This document shows, piece after piece, positions 1 through 9,772 of a stretch of 64,000 nucleotides of DNA; the first letter of the stretch is position 1, and every line of letters starts with the position of its first letter. This stretch comes from Paraflavisolibacter caeni. Its GTDB lineage: Bacteria > Bacteroidota > Bacteroidia > Chitinophagales > Chitinophagaceae. The stretch lies in assembly GCF_025628885.1 (NCBI RefSeq), contig NZ_JAOTIF010000009.1:124001-188000 (forward strand). Direction: 5' to 3'. Position numbers and translations under genes: made by a program. A model generated the notes under the pieces. It searched no databases, had not been told where the DNA came from, and saw only the letters and a program-made list of their open reading frames with translations.

Positions 1-1
1 T

Positions 2-313
2 CCATTATATAAGTCTATGAAAATTGAAGGCGATAAGATCCGCATTAGTTTCGACTTTGACAAAGGCCTTACAGCAAAAGGAGGCAACTTAACCGAATTC
101 ACCATTGCCGGTGAAGACCAGGCCTTCGTTCCTGCACAAGCGAAAATCGAAGGCAATACTTTAGTAGTTTGGAGCGATGCAATCAAGAACCCTCAGGCTG
201 TTCGCTTTTCTTGGCGAAACATCCCCAAACCAAACCTCTACAACGCCGCAGGTCTCCCTGCATCCCCCTTCCGCACGGATAATTGGCAGTTAACAACCCA
301 GGGAAAAAATTAA
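2..313 (+). CDS. Sialate O-acetylesterase, C-terminal part (cut by window edge)
   Basis: The reading frame is open from the first base and stops at 313, so only the last ~103 residues are visible. The segment has the family's usual C-terminal pattern: a PLYKSM strand, a FTIAGEDQAFVPAQAKIEG stretch and the terminal LPASPFRTDNW motif found in SGNH-type sialate 9-O-acetylesterases and related carbohydrate esterases of Bacteroidota. Such secreted enzymes remove O-acetyl groups from sugars so that glycosidases can act. The catalytic Ser/His block lies upstream of the window and cannot be checked. The ATG at 17 is internal, not a start. The gene ends just before a strong terminator and is co-directional with the following SusC/SusD/GH2 genes, so it may belong to the same glycan locus. 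Confidence 0.85.
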   Translation, partial: PLYKSMKIEGDKIRISFDFDKGLTAKGGNLTEFTIAGEDQAFVPAQAKIEGNTLVVWSDAIKNPQAVRFSWRNIPKPNLYNAAGLPASPFRTDNWQLTTQGKN

Positions 314-324
314 TTAACAACTCA

Positions 325-376
325 AAACTGCACTGACGATGTATCTATTGATATGTTGTCAGTGCAGTTTGTTTTT
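325..376 (+). terminator. Rho-independent terminator after the esterase gene
   Basis: A 13-bp perfect inverted repeat (AAACTGCACTGAC at 325-337, GTCAGTGCAGTTT at 358-370) encloses a 20-nt loop and is followed directly by GTTTTTT. It lies 11 bp past the esterase stop codon and would separate that transcript from the SusC/SusD unit. Confidence 0.85.
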
Positions 377-378
377 TA

Positions 379-724
379 TATAACCTGTTGTTGGCAACAG
401 CACAGCAGTAAAGCCAATACAACACACCCTGAATCTTCCACATCAAATGATTCAGGCCCGGCTCTGGTCCCATTTCAGTATTCCCTCCCTTCTCAACACC
501 TCGATAGCTCAAGCTCGGGTCAAAACTGTTTTTAAATAAATAGACTGAGGAATTAAATTCTTTGGAAAGCTTATTGCTGTGAATTTTTGATCAAACCATC
601 CTTATAACCGGCCAACACTATACTGCCTGATCCTACCTGTTGAAAATAGTGAGCGATGCTTATACTTGATTCCTGCCCTTTCAGACTTCTATTGACTGTT
701 TAAACAATTCTAAAAAGAACATTT
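379..724. other. Intergenic region upstream of the first SusC gene
   Basis: About 345 bp without a supportable gene. The short plus-strand frames here have no homology that I recognise and no ribosome binding site. The stretch must hold the promoter of the SusC/SusD/GH2 unit, but I did not find a clean Bacteroidota promoter (TTTG plus TAnnTTTG at normal spacing). Confidence 0.5.
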
Positions 725-3700
725 ATGAAAATCACGGCTACTAAAATTCCTCCAAAAGTAATGGATGACATTGCCCTGCTTTTGGAAAACGCAAAAGCGA
801 TTGGATTGCTTTTTTTAATGACCGTTTTGTGGGTACTTCCTTCTATGGCACAAACCGTTACCGTAAAAGGACGAATTGCTGATGAAAAGAACCAACCGGT
901 AGTTGGCGCATCAGTTTCGGTAAAAGGAACAACGATAGGTGCCACTACCGACAACAACGGAGAGTTTCAAATAACCGCTCCAGCGAATGGTAGTCTGGTG
1001 GTTTCTTCTGTTGGCTTTACCGCAAAAGAAATTCCCGTGAACAACCAGGCTAACCAAAACATAACATTGACTGCCGCTACCCAAAGCCTTGAGAATGTAG
1101 TGGTGGTAGGATATGGCACCCAAAAGAAAAAAGATGTAACAGGCGCAGTAGCCAGTGTAAATATGGATGCCTTACGAGATGTTCCCAATACGAGCCTGGG
1201 TCAATATCTTCAGGGTACAGTGCCGGGGTTGAATGTCGGCGTGTCGACTGTTGCTGGGGGAACGCCTCCGATTGCCATACGCGGGCAGGTTTCACTGAGC
1301 GGTAACCAGAATGTTTTGATCATTCTGGATGGTATTCAGTATTCCGGCTCACTCTCCTCCATCAATCCGGATGACATTGCTTCTATTGATGTGCTCAAAG
1401 ATCCAAGCTCCACTGCCGTCTATGGAGCACAGGCCGCCAACGGTGTAATCCTCATTACATCAAGAAGAGGTCGTGTCAACCAAAAACCACGAATATCCTT
1501 CTCGACTTCATACGGAACACAGAAGCCTACTGTTGGAGATCTCAAACCAAAGAACCGGGAAGAATACCTGGCCGGTCTAACAGAGGCTTTTTATGAAAGA
1601 TCTTATCTGGCTCCTGACTTTACACAGCCTAATCCCAACTTTAATGTTGCTACTGTGGTGGATGCTTCCATGAAAGATGCGAATGGTAATATACTGCCCA
1701 ATGATTATGACTGGTGGGGCGAAGGAACAAAAACAGGTACGATCTGGGACAACACCCTAAGCATCTCCGGTGGTGGCGATAAAGTGAGTTATCTTCTTTC
1801 GGGTGGCTTATTAGATCAGAAAGGGTATATTATCAACGACATTTTTAAAAGAAAATCCATTCGGGCAAATTTGGAAACCAGGCCTTTAAACTGGTTGAAA
1901 GTTGGCCTGCTTTCGTCAGCCGCATTTGTCAACCAGGACGGCGCCGAACCAGCTTTGGCCTCCCTGCAGCACATATCCCCTTTATTGGTACCTTATGACT
2001 CTGCAGGCAACCTGATTCCATTCCCGACCAATACCCTTGAACCCAACCCTTTCACTACTTATTATGTGGACAACTACGACAGGAACAATTCTTTTTTTGC
2101 CACGATTTACACAGATATAGACATACCGTTTGTGAAAGGACTCAATTACCGCATGAACTTTGGCAACAACTACAGAGTCGGCGAGCAGTTTGGTTCCAGT
2201 ATTTATGCGGCGGGGCAAACAGGTGAAGCCTATAAAGGTACCCAGCATTATTATGATTATACTTTCGACAATATTTTGACTTATACGAAGAGCTTCGACA
2301 AGCATAATATCACAGCTACGCTTTTGTATGGGGCTGTAGAAAGGAAATTCGACAGTACATTGGCAAGGGCCACTGGCTTTAGCCGCCTTACGCTAAGCTA
2401 CAACAACTTGTCGCTGGGCACGAACCAGTTTTCTACATCTGATGCCTGGGAAGAAGCTTTAAATTACCAGATGGCCAGGGTGAACTACAAATACAATGAA
2501 AAATACCTGCTGACTGCTACCATACGCCGGGATGGTTTTTCAGGCTTTGCCGAAGATCATAAGTATGCAGTCTTTCCTTCAGCAGCCATAGGCTGGATTA
2601 TTTCCCAGGAAAGTTTTATGAGTAACGTGAACGTAGTGAATAACCTCAAACTAAGGGTAGGTTATGGTGAAAGCGGGAACCAGACCACCAGGTACAGCTC
2701 CCTTTCGACGGTGTTAGCCGGCACTTCCAATGCCTACATTTTTGGTGATGGTGGTACACCCTCCTTTGGCCAGGTAGTGAATACTCTGGGCAATCCAGAC
2801 CTGAAGTGGGAGCGAACAAAAGGCCTTAATGCAGGTGTTGATTTCGCATTGTTCAAAAACCAAACCACAGGCTCCCTGGACTTCTATAACAACAACACCA
2901 AGGATTTATTATTCGGTGTATTTGTTCCAAGAATTTCAGGCTTCGACACTATTACTACCAACCTCGGGCACATCCGTAATACGGGCTTTGAAGCCTCTAT
3001 TACCCAACAAATATTCAATAAGAAAGATTTTACATGGTCGGCAACGTTGAACTTCTCAACCAACAAAAACAAGATCATTACGTTGACAGGTGTGGACGCC
3101 AATGGGGATGGTAAAGAAGATGATTTGATTGCGGACAGCCTTTTTATTGGCAAATCCATCCATACAATTTACGATTACCAGGCAGATGGGATCTATAAGA
3201 TTAATGATACAAAACTTCCGGGCTTCCAAAATGGCACTGTAAGAATAGTAGACCAAAACAAGGACGGCGTAATCACGCCTGAATCAGATAGAGTTTTCCT
3301 TGGCAGGATGGAGCCCTCATACCGCATAAGCTTGCTGAATAGCTTATTTTATAAAGGATTTTCCCTCAGCTTTTTACTCAATTCCGTTCAGGGTAAAAGT
3401 GATAGTTATTTGGGAAGCAACCGCCCATGGGCCAATAATAGACCTCAGTATTTCCGGGAGGACAATAGCATCCGGTGGAATGATCTGAAAGGAATCGATT
3501 ACTGGTCGCCCGCTAATCCTAATGGCAAGTATCCCCGTAATATTTCCGGTTCCCGGCCTATAGAACCTAACCAGTTTGAAAAAAGGAATTTTGTAAGACT
3601 GCAGGATGTTTCCCTTTCCTACAATTTCGCTAACCTGGTCAAGGATGTAAAATTCCAGTCTTTAACACTGTATGTAAGTGGTAAAAACCTGGCCACCTGG

Positions 3701-3802
3701 ACCAATTGGGAGGGCTGGGATCCCGAAACAGGAGAAGGCGTGGTGATTGGCGGAAGACCAGTGCTGAGAGCTTTCACTGTTGGGCTAAATATTATCTATT
3801 GA
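725..3802 (+). CDS. SusC-like TonB-dependent outer-membrane receptor
   Basis: This 1025-residue protein is the channel half of a SusCD glycan importer, using TonB energy to pull oligosaccharides across the outer membrane. A signal segment ends at the ...SMAQ region near residue 43. A carboxypeptidase-regulatory-like domain follows (about 45-125; motif VKGRIADEKNQPVVGASV). The SusC hallmark VVVGYGTQKKKDVTGAV (about 126-142) leads into the plug domain, and a beta-barrel runs to a C-terminal aromatic residue (LNIIY). There is no STN domain, so this receptor is not wired to an anti-sigma/ECF pair, unlike the second SusC at 44-48 kb. The SusD partner starts 64 bp downstream. The substrate is not readable from sequence; the neighbouring GH2 and acetylesterase suggest an acetylated beta-galactoside-containing glycan. 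Confidence 0.95.
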   Translation: MKITATKIPPKVMDDIALLLENAKAIGLLFLMTVLWVLPSMAQTVTVKGRIADEKNQPVVGASVSVKGTTIGATTDNNGEFQITAPANGSLVVSSVGFTAKEIPVNNQANQNITLTAATQSLENVVVVGYGTQKKKDVTGAVASVNMDALRDVPNTSLGQYLQGTVPGLNVGVSTVAGGTPPIAIRGQVSLSGNQNVLIILDGIQYSGSLSSINPDDIASIDVLKDPSSTAVYGAQAANGVILITSRRGRVNQKPRISFSTSYGTQKPTVGDLKPKNREEYLAGLTEAFYERSYLAPDFTQPNPNFNVATVVDASMKDANGNILPNDYDWWGEGTKTGTIWDNTLSISGGGDKVSYLLSGGLLDQKGYIINDIFKRKSIRANLETRPLNWLKVGLLSSAAFVNQDGAEPALASLQHISPLLVPYDSAGNLIPFPTNTLEPNPFTTYYVDNYDRNNSFFATIYTDIDIPFVKGLNYRMNFGNNYRVGEQFGSSIYAAGQTGEAYKGTQHYYDYTFDNILTYTKSFDKHNITATLLYGAVERKFDSTLARATGFSRLTLSYNNLSLGTNQFSTSDAWEEALNYQMARVNYKYNEKYLLTATIRRDGFSGFAEDHKYAVFPSAAIGWIISQESFMSNVNVVNNLKLRVGYGESGNQTTRYSSLSTVLAGTSNAYIFGDGGTPSFGQVVNTLGNPDLKWERTKGLNAGVDFALFKNQTTGSLDFYNNNTKDLLFGVFVPRISGFDTITTNLGHIRNTGFEASITQQIFNKKDFTWSATLNFSTNKNKIITLTGVDANGDGKEDDLIADSLFIGKSIHTIYDYQADGIYKINDTKLPGFQNGTVRIVDQNKDGVITPESDRVFLGRMEPSYRISLLNSLFYKGFSLSFLLNSVQGKSDSYLGSNRPWANNRPQYFREDNSIRWNDLKGIDYWSPANPNGKYPRNISGSRPIEPNQFEKRNFVRLQDVSLSYNFANLVKDVKFQSLTLYVSGKNLATWTNWEGWDPETGEGVVIGGRPVLRAFTVGLNIIY

Positions 3803-3866
3803 TACAGATTATCAGATTTGAAACTCCTATTTCGACCTGCCCATTTAAGGCATAAAAAATATACAA

Positions 3867-5582
3867 ATGAAAAATTTACATAGTTTTTTATTACTGCTCA
3901 TGCTCCTTACAGGCGGCTTATCCTGTAAGAAGGATTTCCTGGATGAAGATCCTCAGGGCTTCTTAAGCACTTCCAATGCATTTAAAACGATAAATGACTT
4001 TAATGCATCTGTGAATAATCTATATACATTGGTAAGAAATGAGTTTTATATAGTCAATGATTTCCAGCCTTTTCATTACCTGTACAGAACGGATGTTGCT
4101 TTTGAAATTACTGTGGCAACACCTAACCTCGATGCTGAGATCAGCCCTGTCAACAGTCCCTTCAACAGTCACTGGCCAAACTTTTATAAGATCGTATCCG
4201 AAGCAAACACGATCATCGGCCGCCTTCCGGCTTCCGAGGTTCCTGCTGCTGACAAAATAGCCTTTGAAGCAAAAGCAAGGTTTTTCAGGGCTTTCGCTTA
4301 CCGCAGCCTTGCCTACCTATGGGGAGGAGTCCCTCTGCAGTTAGAAGAAGTGACAACAGAAAAGACAGATTTTACCAGGGCAACAAGAAAAGAGGTGTAT
4401 GCCCAGGCTATAGAAGATTTGAAGTTTGCAGCAACCAACCTGCCCGGAATTGCAGTTGTGAAAGATGGAGAAATTTCCAACCTGGCAGCACAGCACCTTT
4501 TAGCTGAAGTATACCTTGCCGACGGGCAATTTGATAATGCGGTAACTGCCGCTTCTGTCGTGATCAATGACCCTAATATGGGTCTTATGACCAACAGGTT
4601 TGGCAGACGCAGTACTGTGACACCCGGTGACGTGTACTGGGATCTGTTCCAGGCTGGAAACCAGAACAGGAAATCAGCCGGTAATAAAGAAGCGATCTGG
4701 GTCATCCAGTTTGAAACAGATGTGATAGGTGGTGGTGCTTCAACTGCCGGGTCACAGTCAGGTGTATATGCATTAGAACGGGTACATGCACCACTTGTCC
4801 GCGATCTCAAGATCAATAACGTGGCGCCCTTTCAGTGGCCAGTTGGTGATTATACAGGCGGCAGAGGTGTTGGATTTTTAGCGCCCTCTTTATATTTCAT
4901 GAACACGGTATTTGAAAGTGATTTTAATAATGACATCAGGAATGCCAATCACAATTTTGTACGAGATTTTGTTGGCAATAACCCGGCAAGTCCCTTCTAT
5001 GGCAAGGTAATTTCTACCCGTAATGTACCGCCCGGCACTACTGGCACTAATGGTGCTGTTGTAACTTCCAATAAGCCAGACAGAGCATTCTATCCTTACC
5101 AATCAAAGGCCACACAGCCGTTTAATCATCCCGCTGTTGTATATGTCAATCCTGGCTCGTCCGATCCTGTATTGAAATATCAATTAAAATCTTCGGCTGG
5201 CGGCACTTATGTCGACCAATATATGTTCAGGCTTGCTGAAACCTACCTGATTAGGGCTGAGGCTTACCTGGGATTAGGCAATACAGCTTCCGCTGCTGCA
5301 GACATCAATGTGGTCAGGGCAAGGGCCAATGCAACACCAGTAACACCTGGCAATGTGAATATTGATTATATACTCGATGAAAGAATTCGGGAATTAGGTG
5401 TTGAAGAAAAGCGAATGCTGACCTTGTGCCGTTTGGGAAAATTCTATGATAGAGTGGTAAAATGCAATCCTTTTTATGCTAGCCAGATGAAACCCTATTT
5501 TAATCTTTGGCCGATCCCCTTCTCAGAAATCGAAAGAAACAGGGGTGCCAAACTGGAACAGAATCCAGGCTATGCCCAATAA
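3867..5582 (+). CDS. SusD/RagB-like glycan-binding outer-membrane lipoprotein
   Basis: This 571-residue lipoprotein has a lipobox ending in Cys20 (LTGGLSCKK) followed by the typical KDFLDEDPQG start of mature SusD proteins. The TPR-rich body includes FEAKARFFRAFAYRSLAYLWGGVPL and RLAETYLIRAEAYLGLG, both characteristic of the RagB/SusD superfamily. The C-terminal part has the usual VEEKRMLTLCRLGK and LWPIPFSEIERN motifs. It is the surface lid of the SusC transporter encoded immediately upstream and binds the same glycan. A 17-bp hairpin lies after its stop codon, which could reduce read-through into the GH2 gene. Confidence 0.95.
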   Translation: MKNLHSFLLLLMLLTGGLSCKKDFLDEDPQGFLSTSNAFKTINDFNASVNNLYTLVRNEFYIVNDFQPFHYLYRTDVAFEITVATPNLDAEISPVNSPFNSHWPNFYKIVSEANTIIGRLPASEVPAADKIAFEAKARFFRAFAYRSLAYLWGGVPLQLEEVTTEKTDFTRATRKEVYAQAIEDLKFAATNLPGIAVVKDGEISNLAAQHLLAEVYLADGQFDNAVTAASVVINDPNMGLMTNRFGRRSTVTPGDVYWDLFQAGNQNRKSAGNKEAIWVIQFETDVIGGGASTAGSQSGVYALERVHAPLVRDLKINNVAPFQWPVGDYTGGRGVGFLAPSLYFMNTVFESDFNNDIRNANHNFVRDFVGNNPASPFYGKVISTRNVPPGTTGTNGAVVTSNKPDRAFYPYQSKATQPFNHPAVVYVNPGSSDPVLKYQLKSSAGGTYVDQYMFRLAETYLIRAEAYLGLGNTASAAADINVVRARANATPVTPGNVNIDYILDERIRELGVEEKRMLTLCRLGKFYDRVVKCNPFYASQMKPYFNLWPIPFSEIERNRGAKLEQNPGYAQ

Positions 5583-5613
5583 CCTCACAGAAAATGTAAA
5601 AGTTAATTGATGA

Positions 5614-5652
5614 AGTAAGAAGAAGAGTTCTGAATGAACTCTTCTTCTTACT
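5614..5652 (+). terminator. Strong stem-loop between susD and the GH2 gene
   Basis: A 17-bp perfect inverted repeat (AGTAAGAAGAAGAGTTC at 5614-5630 and its complement at 5636-5652) encloses a 5-nt loop, 31 bp after the SusD stop. It is followed by GATACCATTTT rather than a clean T-run, so it may be a partial terminator or an mRNA-stabilising element that sets SusCD levels above GH2 levels. Confidence 0.65.
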
Positions 5653-5763
5653 GATACCATTTTCATGTATACTTATACCATTTTAATTTTCAACCATTAA
5701 TAATCTAAATCATTCAAAAGATTTAAAAAACCATAAGTATATTCAAAGCCGTAAAGAACGAAG

Positions 5764-8535
5764 ATGAAACTTGATATAACAGTTAAGAATATACGTACTC
5801 TTTGCTTTTTTGTTGCACTCATATTGTTTGCTCATACACCTGTCACTGCACAGACCAAAGTTGCAAATCCAAATATGCTGACCAGGGAACGTATTTCTAT
5901 TGGCCTGGGTTGGAAATTTTACAGGTATGACTCCTCAGAGAAAGCAGACAGCCTGATCTATGATGTCCGGCCGGAGGTCATAAATGAAAGGGACGATAAA
6001 CCAGCAGATACCAGGCCAACAGAAGGAGTAAAAGTGGCAACAACCAAAACTGTGCTCAAGCCCTGGATTTTGCCTTCTGGCAACAAGTTTATCAAAGATT
6101 CCCTCAAATGGTTCAAAAGGCCTGAGGGAAATCCGGGAAGCGATTTCCCCTTTACACAAAACAATTTCAATGACAACTCCTGGGAAAGCATCAACATACC
6201 CCACGACTGGGCGATCAAAGGTCCATTTTATAAAGGTCAGGATGCTATTGTTGGAGGTGGTATGGGTCGGCTACCGGTCCATGGAGTAGCATGGTATAGG
6301 AAGAAGATCAACATTCCTGTAGCAGACAAGGGAAAATCTATTTTTTTGGAAGTAGAGGGAGCAATGTCCTATGCCATGGTTTGGTTAAACGGCAAATTGG
6401 TCGGAGGCTGGCCATACGGCTATAATTCCTGGCAATTGGATCTGACACCCTACATCATTCCGGGTGCCGCAAACCAACTGGCAATACGTTTGGACAATCC
6501 CAATAACTCTTCCCGCTGGTATCCGGGAGGTGGTATCTATCGAAATATCTGGTTGATCAAGACAAATCCTGTCCATGTGGCACAATGGGGCACTTTCGTT
6601 ATAACACGTAAAGTTTCCAAAGCCTCTGCTACAATCGACTTCAAGGTTACTGTAGATAATAACGCCAATACAGCTGGAAATTTCGATGTTTCCACGGAGA
6701 TCTATCTTTTAGATGCTAATGGACAGAAAGTCGGTAAACCAGTGGGAAAGTTGACTCCGATAAAAGGCCGGATCATGGCACAGTCCAGCAAGGTGGTTTC
6801 TGGCTCCATAACGATATCCAAGCCCAAATTATGGGGTCCCCCGCCAACGCAAAAGCCTAACCGCTATGTAGCAATCACACAGGTTTCCTTTCAAGGCAAT
6901 CCAGTTGATAGGTACGAAACCCGCTTCGGGATCCGGGACTTACGCTTTGACCCCAACAAAGGAATATTCGTTAATGGAGAACATATTTACATCAAAGGCG
7001 TGAATCAGCACCACGACCTGGGAGCATTGGGTGCAGCCTTTAATGTGCGGGCCGCCGAGCGCCAGCTGGAGATACTGCGCGAAATGGGGTGCAATGCGAT
7101 CCGCTTGTCCCACAACCCTCCCGCTCCTGAATTACTCGAGCTGTCTGATCGCATGGGCTTCCTAGTTATAGATGAGATCTTCGACATGTGGGAGTTAAAA
7201 AAGACACCCATTGATTTTCATTTGATTTTTCCTGATTGGCACGAGCAGGACTTGCGCGCCTTTATTCGCCGGGATAGGAACCACCCTTCGATAATGATAT
7301 GGAGTTTCGGCAATGAGGTGGGTGAGCAATACACGGCTGAAAAAGGCGGTGCTGTAGCTACGCATTTATATATGATCGTTAAGGAAGAAGACACAACCCG
7401 CCCTGCAACGGTAGCAATGAACTATGCCAAGCCGGAAATGCCTTTGCCAGGAGTGGTAGACGTTGTCAGCTTGAATTACCAGGGAGAAGGGATTCGATAT
7501 GATGGGCCTTATAAGGGCTTGAAAGGGATCACCACACCACCACTGTTTCCGGCATTCCATGAGAAATTTCCAACTAAAGTGATCCAAAGCAGCGAGAACG
7601 CCTCCGCGCTAAGCAGCCGGGGTGAATTCCTGTTTCCCGTCTTCGAAGGCAACAGTGCACCGGTAAGTGACAGTATGGGTGGCAATTCGAAAACGCAGCA
7701 AGTAAGTGCCTACGAGTTGTACTCGGTGCCCTTTGGTTCTTCTGCAGACAAGGTGTTTGCCACCATGGAAAAGCATCCCTACGTAGCTGGCGGATTCGTC
7801 TGGACAGGCTGGGATTACCTGGGAGAACCAACGCCTTACTACACAGCCCGTAGTTCATATTCAGGCATAATTGATTTGGCAGGTTTCAGAAAAGAACGTT
7901 TTTACCTCTATCAATCGCATTGGCGTCCTGATTTGCCAATGGCACACATCCTGCCGCATTGGAATTGGCCCGGCCGCGTTGGCCTGGTTACACCCGTACA
8001 CTTATTTACTTCCGGTGATGAAGCGGAGTTATTCCTGAATGGCAAATCGTTAGGCAGAAAGAAAAAAGGTCAATATGAATACCGTATTCGCTGGGACGAT
8101 GTAAAATACAAACCTGGTGAGCTAAAGGCAATTGTATATAAGAACGGGAAGAAATGGGCTGAGGACGTCGTGAAAACCACAGGCGATGCATCCAAACTTA
8201 TATTGTCTGCAGATCGTCCTGTCATCAAATCAGATGGTAAGGACTTATCGTTTATAACGGTCAGAGTCACCGATAAAAATGGCTTGATCGTACCTCAGGC
8301 AAAGAATACTATTCAATTCTCTATAGAAGGCCCAGGTGAAATTGTAGCCACAGACAATGGCGATGCAGCCAACATGGTTTCATTTGCTTCTACCCAACGC
8401 GATGCATTCAACGGCCTTTGTCTCGTGATCGTTCGTGCAAAACCCGGCCAGCAGGGTACTATGAAACTGAAAGCAGAGTCAGAAGCATTACAGGGAGCAA
8501 CGCTTACATTGAAAAGCATCGTACCTGGAAAATAA
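5764..8535 (+). CDS. GH2 family beta-galactosidase-like glycoside hydrolase
   Basis: The 923-residue protein has an N-terminal signal segment (cleavage near HTPVTAQ, about residue 30). A GH2 sugar-binding jelly-roll follows (SWESINIPHDWAIKGPF; WYRKKINIP; about 110-270), then an immunoglobulin-like domain, then the TIM barrel. In the barrel, IKGVNQHHDLGALGAAF and WSFGNEVGEQ are diagnostic; Glu518 is the predicted acid/base. Glu611 in QSSENASALSSRG is the likely nucleophile for this subgroup, which carries C-terminal DUF4982-like and Ig-like domains (VHLFTSGDEAELFLNGKSLGRK). It should release terminal beta-galactosyl or related residues from oligosaccharides in the periplasm. It stops only 12 bp from the convergent oxidoreductase gene. 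Exact sugar specificity within GH2 cannot be read from sequence. Confidence 0.92.
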   Translation: MKLDITVKNIRTLCFFVALILFAHTPVTAQTKVANPNMLTRERISIGLGWKFYRYDSSEKADSLIYDVRPEVINERDDKPADTRPTEGVKVATTKTVLKPWILPSGNKFIKDSLKWFKRPEGNPGSDFPFTQNNFNDNSWESINIPHDWAIKGPFYKGQDAIVGGGMGRLPVHGVAWYRKKINIPVADKGKSIFLEVEGAMSYAMVWLNGKLVGGWPYGYNSWQLDLTPYIIPGAANQLAIRLDNPNNSSRWYPGGGIYRNIWLIKTNPVHVAQWGTFVITRKVSKASATIDFKVTVDNNANTAGNFDVSTEIYLLDANGQKVGKPVGKLTPIKGRIMAQSSKVVSGSITISKPKLWGPPPTQKPNRYVAITQVSFQGNPVDRYETRFGIRDLRFDPNKGIFVNGEHIYIKGVNQHHDLGALGAAFNVRAAERQLEILREMGCNAIRLSHNPPAPELLELSDRMGFLVIDEIFDMWELKKTPIDFHLIFPDWHEQDLRAFIRRDRNHPSIMIWSFGNEVGEQYTAEKGGAVATHLYMIVKEEDTTRPATVAMNYAKPEMPLPGVVDVVSLNYQGEGIRYDGPYKGLKGITTPPLFPAFHEKFPTKVIQSSENASALSSRGEFLFPVFEGNSAPVSDSMGGNSKTQQVSAYELYSVPFGSSADKVFATMEKHPYVAGGFVWTGWDYLGEPTPYYTARSSYSGIIDLAGFRKERFYLYQSHWRPDLPMAHILPHWNWPGRVGLVTPVHLFTSGDEAELFLNGKSLGRKKKGQYEYRIRWDDVKYKPGELKAIVYKNGKKWAEDVVKTTGDASKLILSADRPVIKSDGKDLSFITVRVTDKNGLIVPQAKNTIQFSIEGPGEIVATDNGDAANMVSFASTQRDAFNGLCLVIVRAKPGQQGTMKLKAESEALQGATLTLKSIVPGK

Positions 8536-8547
8536 GAGCAAAGACGA

Positions 8548-9705
8548 TCACGCTACAGCTTCAGCTACGTAAGCATTCTTTATATCAGGTGATAAGCTCA
8601 AAGTAAATTCTGGTAAATACATTTGCTTTCCTCCCTGCATTGCCGACTCGTGCGCCAGGATACCTACACACGTAATGTTTGCCGATTGCCGGGCGTTGGG
8701 AAAGGGTTGCCGTTTGTCAATCAATGAACTGATGAATTCGTGCACCAAATGAGGATGCGACCCGCCATGTCCTGCCCCCTGGATGAAAGATAAATGTTGA
8801 TTGCTGTCGGCATCGTATACGCCCCCAGTAGTAAACGATTGTATTTCTGAAGGAAGTAAACGCGCATAATCAGGTACTTTCACCCTTTCAGGCTTTTCCC
8901 CTATGTGAATAATGGGATCTTCGTGTTCAACCAGTGTCCACTCGAAGCTTTTCTTAGATCCATACACATCAAAACTTTCACGGTATTGCCTGGCTGTGTT
9001 GAATAAAGAGCGGGTTACTTCAGCGGCCAGGTCTGAATTCCTGAATTGAATGTGACAGCTTTCAATAGCAAAGGGAGATCCATATTTGCTGATAAGATCT
9101 TCATCAATACGGCCAGATCCAAAACAGGAAACATATTCCGCATCTGCTTTTGCCAAAGCTACAACAGGAGCTACACAATGGGTGGCATAGTGCATCGGAG
9201 GTAAGCCTTCCCAATAACCCGGCCATCCTGCCATCTCCTGTTGATGCGAAGCCCGGAGGAATTGCAGTTTACCCATAGCCCCGCTTTCATACATTTCTTT
9301 TACAAATAAAAATTCGCGGCTGTACACAACAGTTTCCATCATCATATAGGTGAGACCTGTCTCTTTTACGGCTTCTACAATCAGGCGACATTCTTCCACC
9401 GTTGTAGCCATGGGTACCGTGCAGGCCACATGCTTGCCAGCCCTTAAGGCTTTCAGCGACTGCTCTGCATGGTTTTGTATGGGCGTATTGATGTGAACCG
9501 CATCAATTGCAGGATCTTTCAATAATTCATCAAAATCGGTATATCGCTTTTCAACACCAAAAGCATCACCTACTTCATTCAGCTTTTCGACATTTCGCTG
9601 ACAAATAGCATACATATTTGCATTGGAGTGGCGTTGATAGATGGGAATGAATTCGGCACCAAAGCCTAATCCAACAATGGCGACATTAATTTTTCTATAG
9701 CTCAT
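8548..9705 (-). CDS. Gfo/Idh/MocA family NAD(P)-dependent oxidoreductase
   Basis: Cytosolic 385-residue dehydrogenase with a Rossmann dinucleotide motif (VAIVGLGFGAEF, residues 8-19) and the second domain of the Gfo/Idh/MocA family. I chose the ATG at 9705 because the longer frame back to 9822 would overlap the upstream epimerase gene and adds an uncharacteristic leader. Such enzymes oxidise or reduce ring hydroxyls of sugars or inositols. At the place where the family usually has an EKP catalytic motif (GKHVxCEKP), this protein has ACTVP (T96-V97-P98), so the usual lysine is missing; this points to a divergent subgroup. It is last in a minus-strand run with an epimerase, an MFS transporter and a ThuA fusion, which suggests a shared sugar-oxidation route. 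Confidence 0.88.
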   Translation of the reverse strand: MSYRKINVAIVGLGFGAEFIPIYQRHSNANMYAICQRNVEKLNEVGDAFGVEKRYTDFDELLKDPAIDAVHINTPIQNHAEQSLKALRAGKHVACTVPMATTVEECRLIVEAVKETGLTYMMMETVVYSREFLFVKEMYESGAMGKLQFLRASHQQEMAGWPGYWEGLPPMHYATHCVAPVVALAKADAEYVSCFGSGRIDEDLISKYGSPFAIESCHIQFRNSDLAAEVTRSLFNTARQYRESFDVYGSKKSFEWTLVEHEDPIIHIGEKPERVKVPDYARLLPSEIQSFTTGGVYDADSNQHLSFIQGAGHGGSHPHLVHEFISSLIDKRQPFPNARQSANITCVGILAHESAMQGGKQMYLPEFTLSLSPDIKNAYVAEAVA

Positions 9706-9772
9706 AATTTTAGATTTTGAATGTTTATCGTTTGTGGAATCGTTTCTAATGCTAATGGAAAGCCTTTTGAAG

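Noticed and set aside
4313-4816. 167-codon open frame on the minus strand inside the first SusD gene
   Set aside because: It lies wholly inside a well-supported gene, is antisense and shows no family motif.
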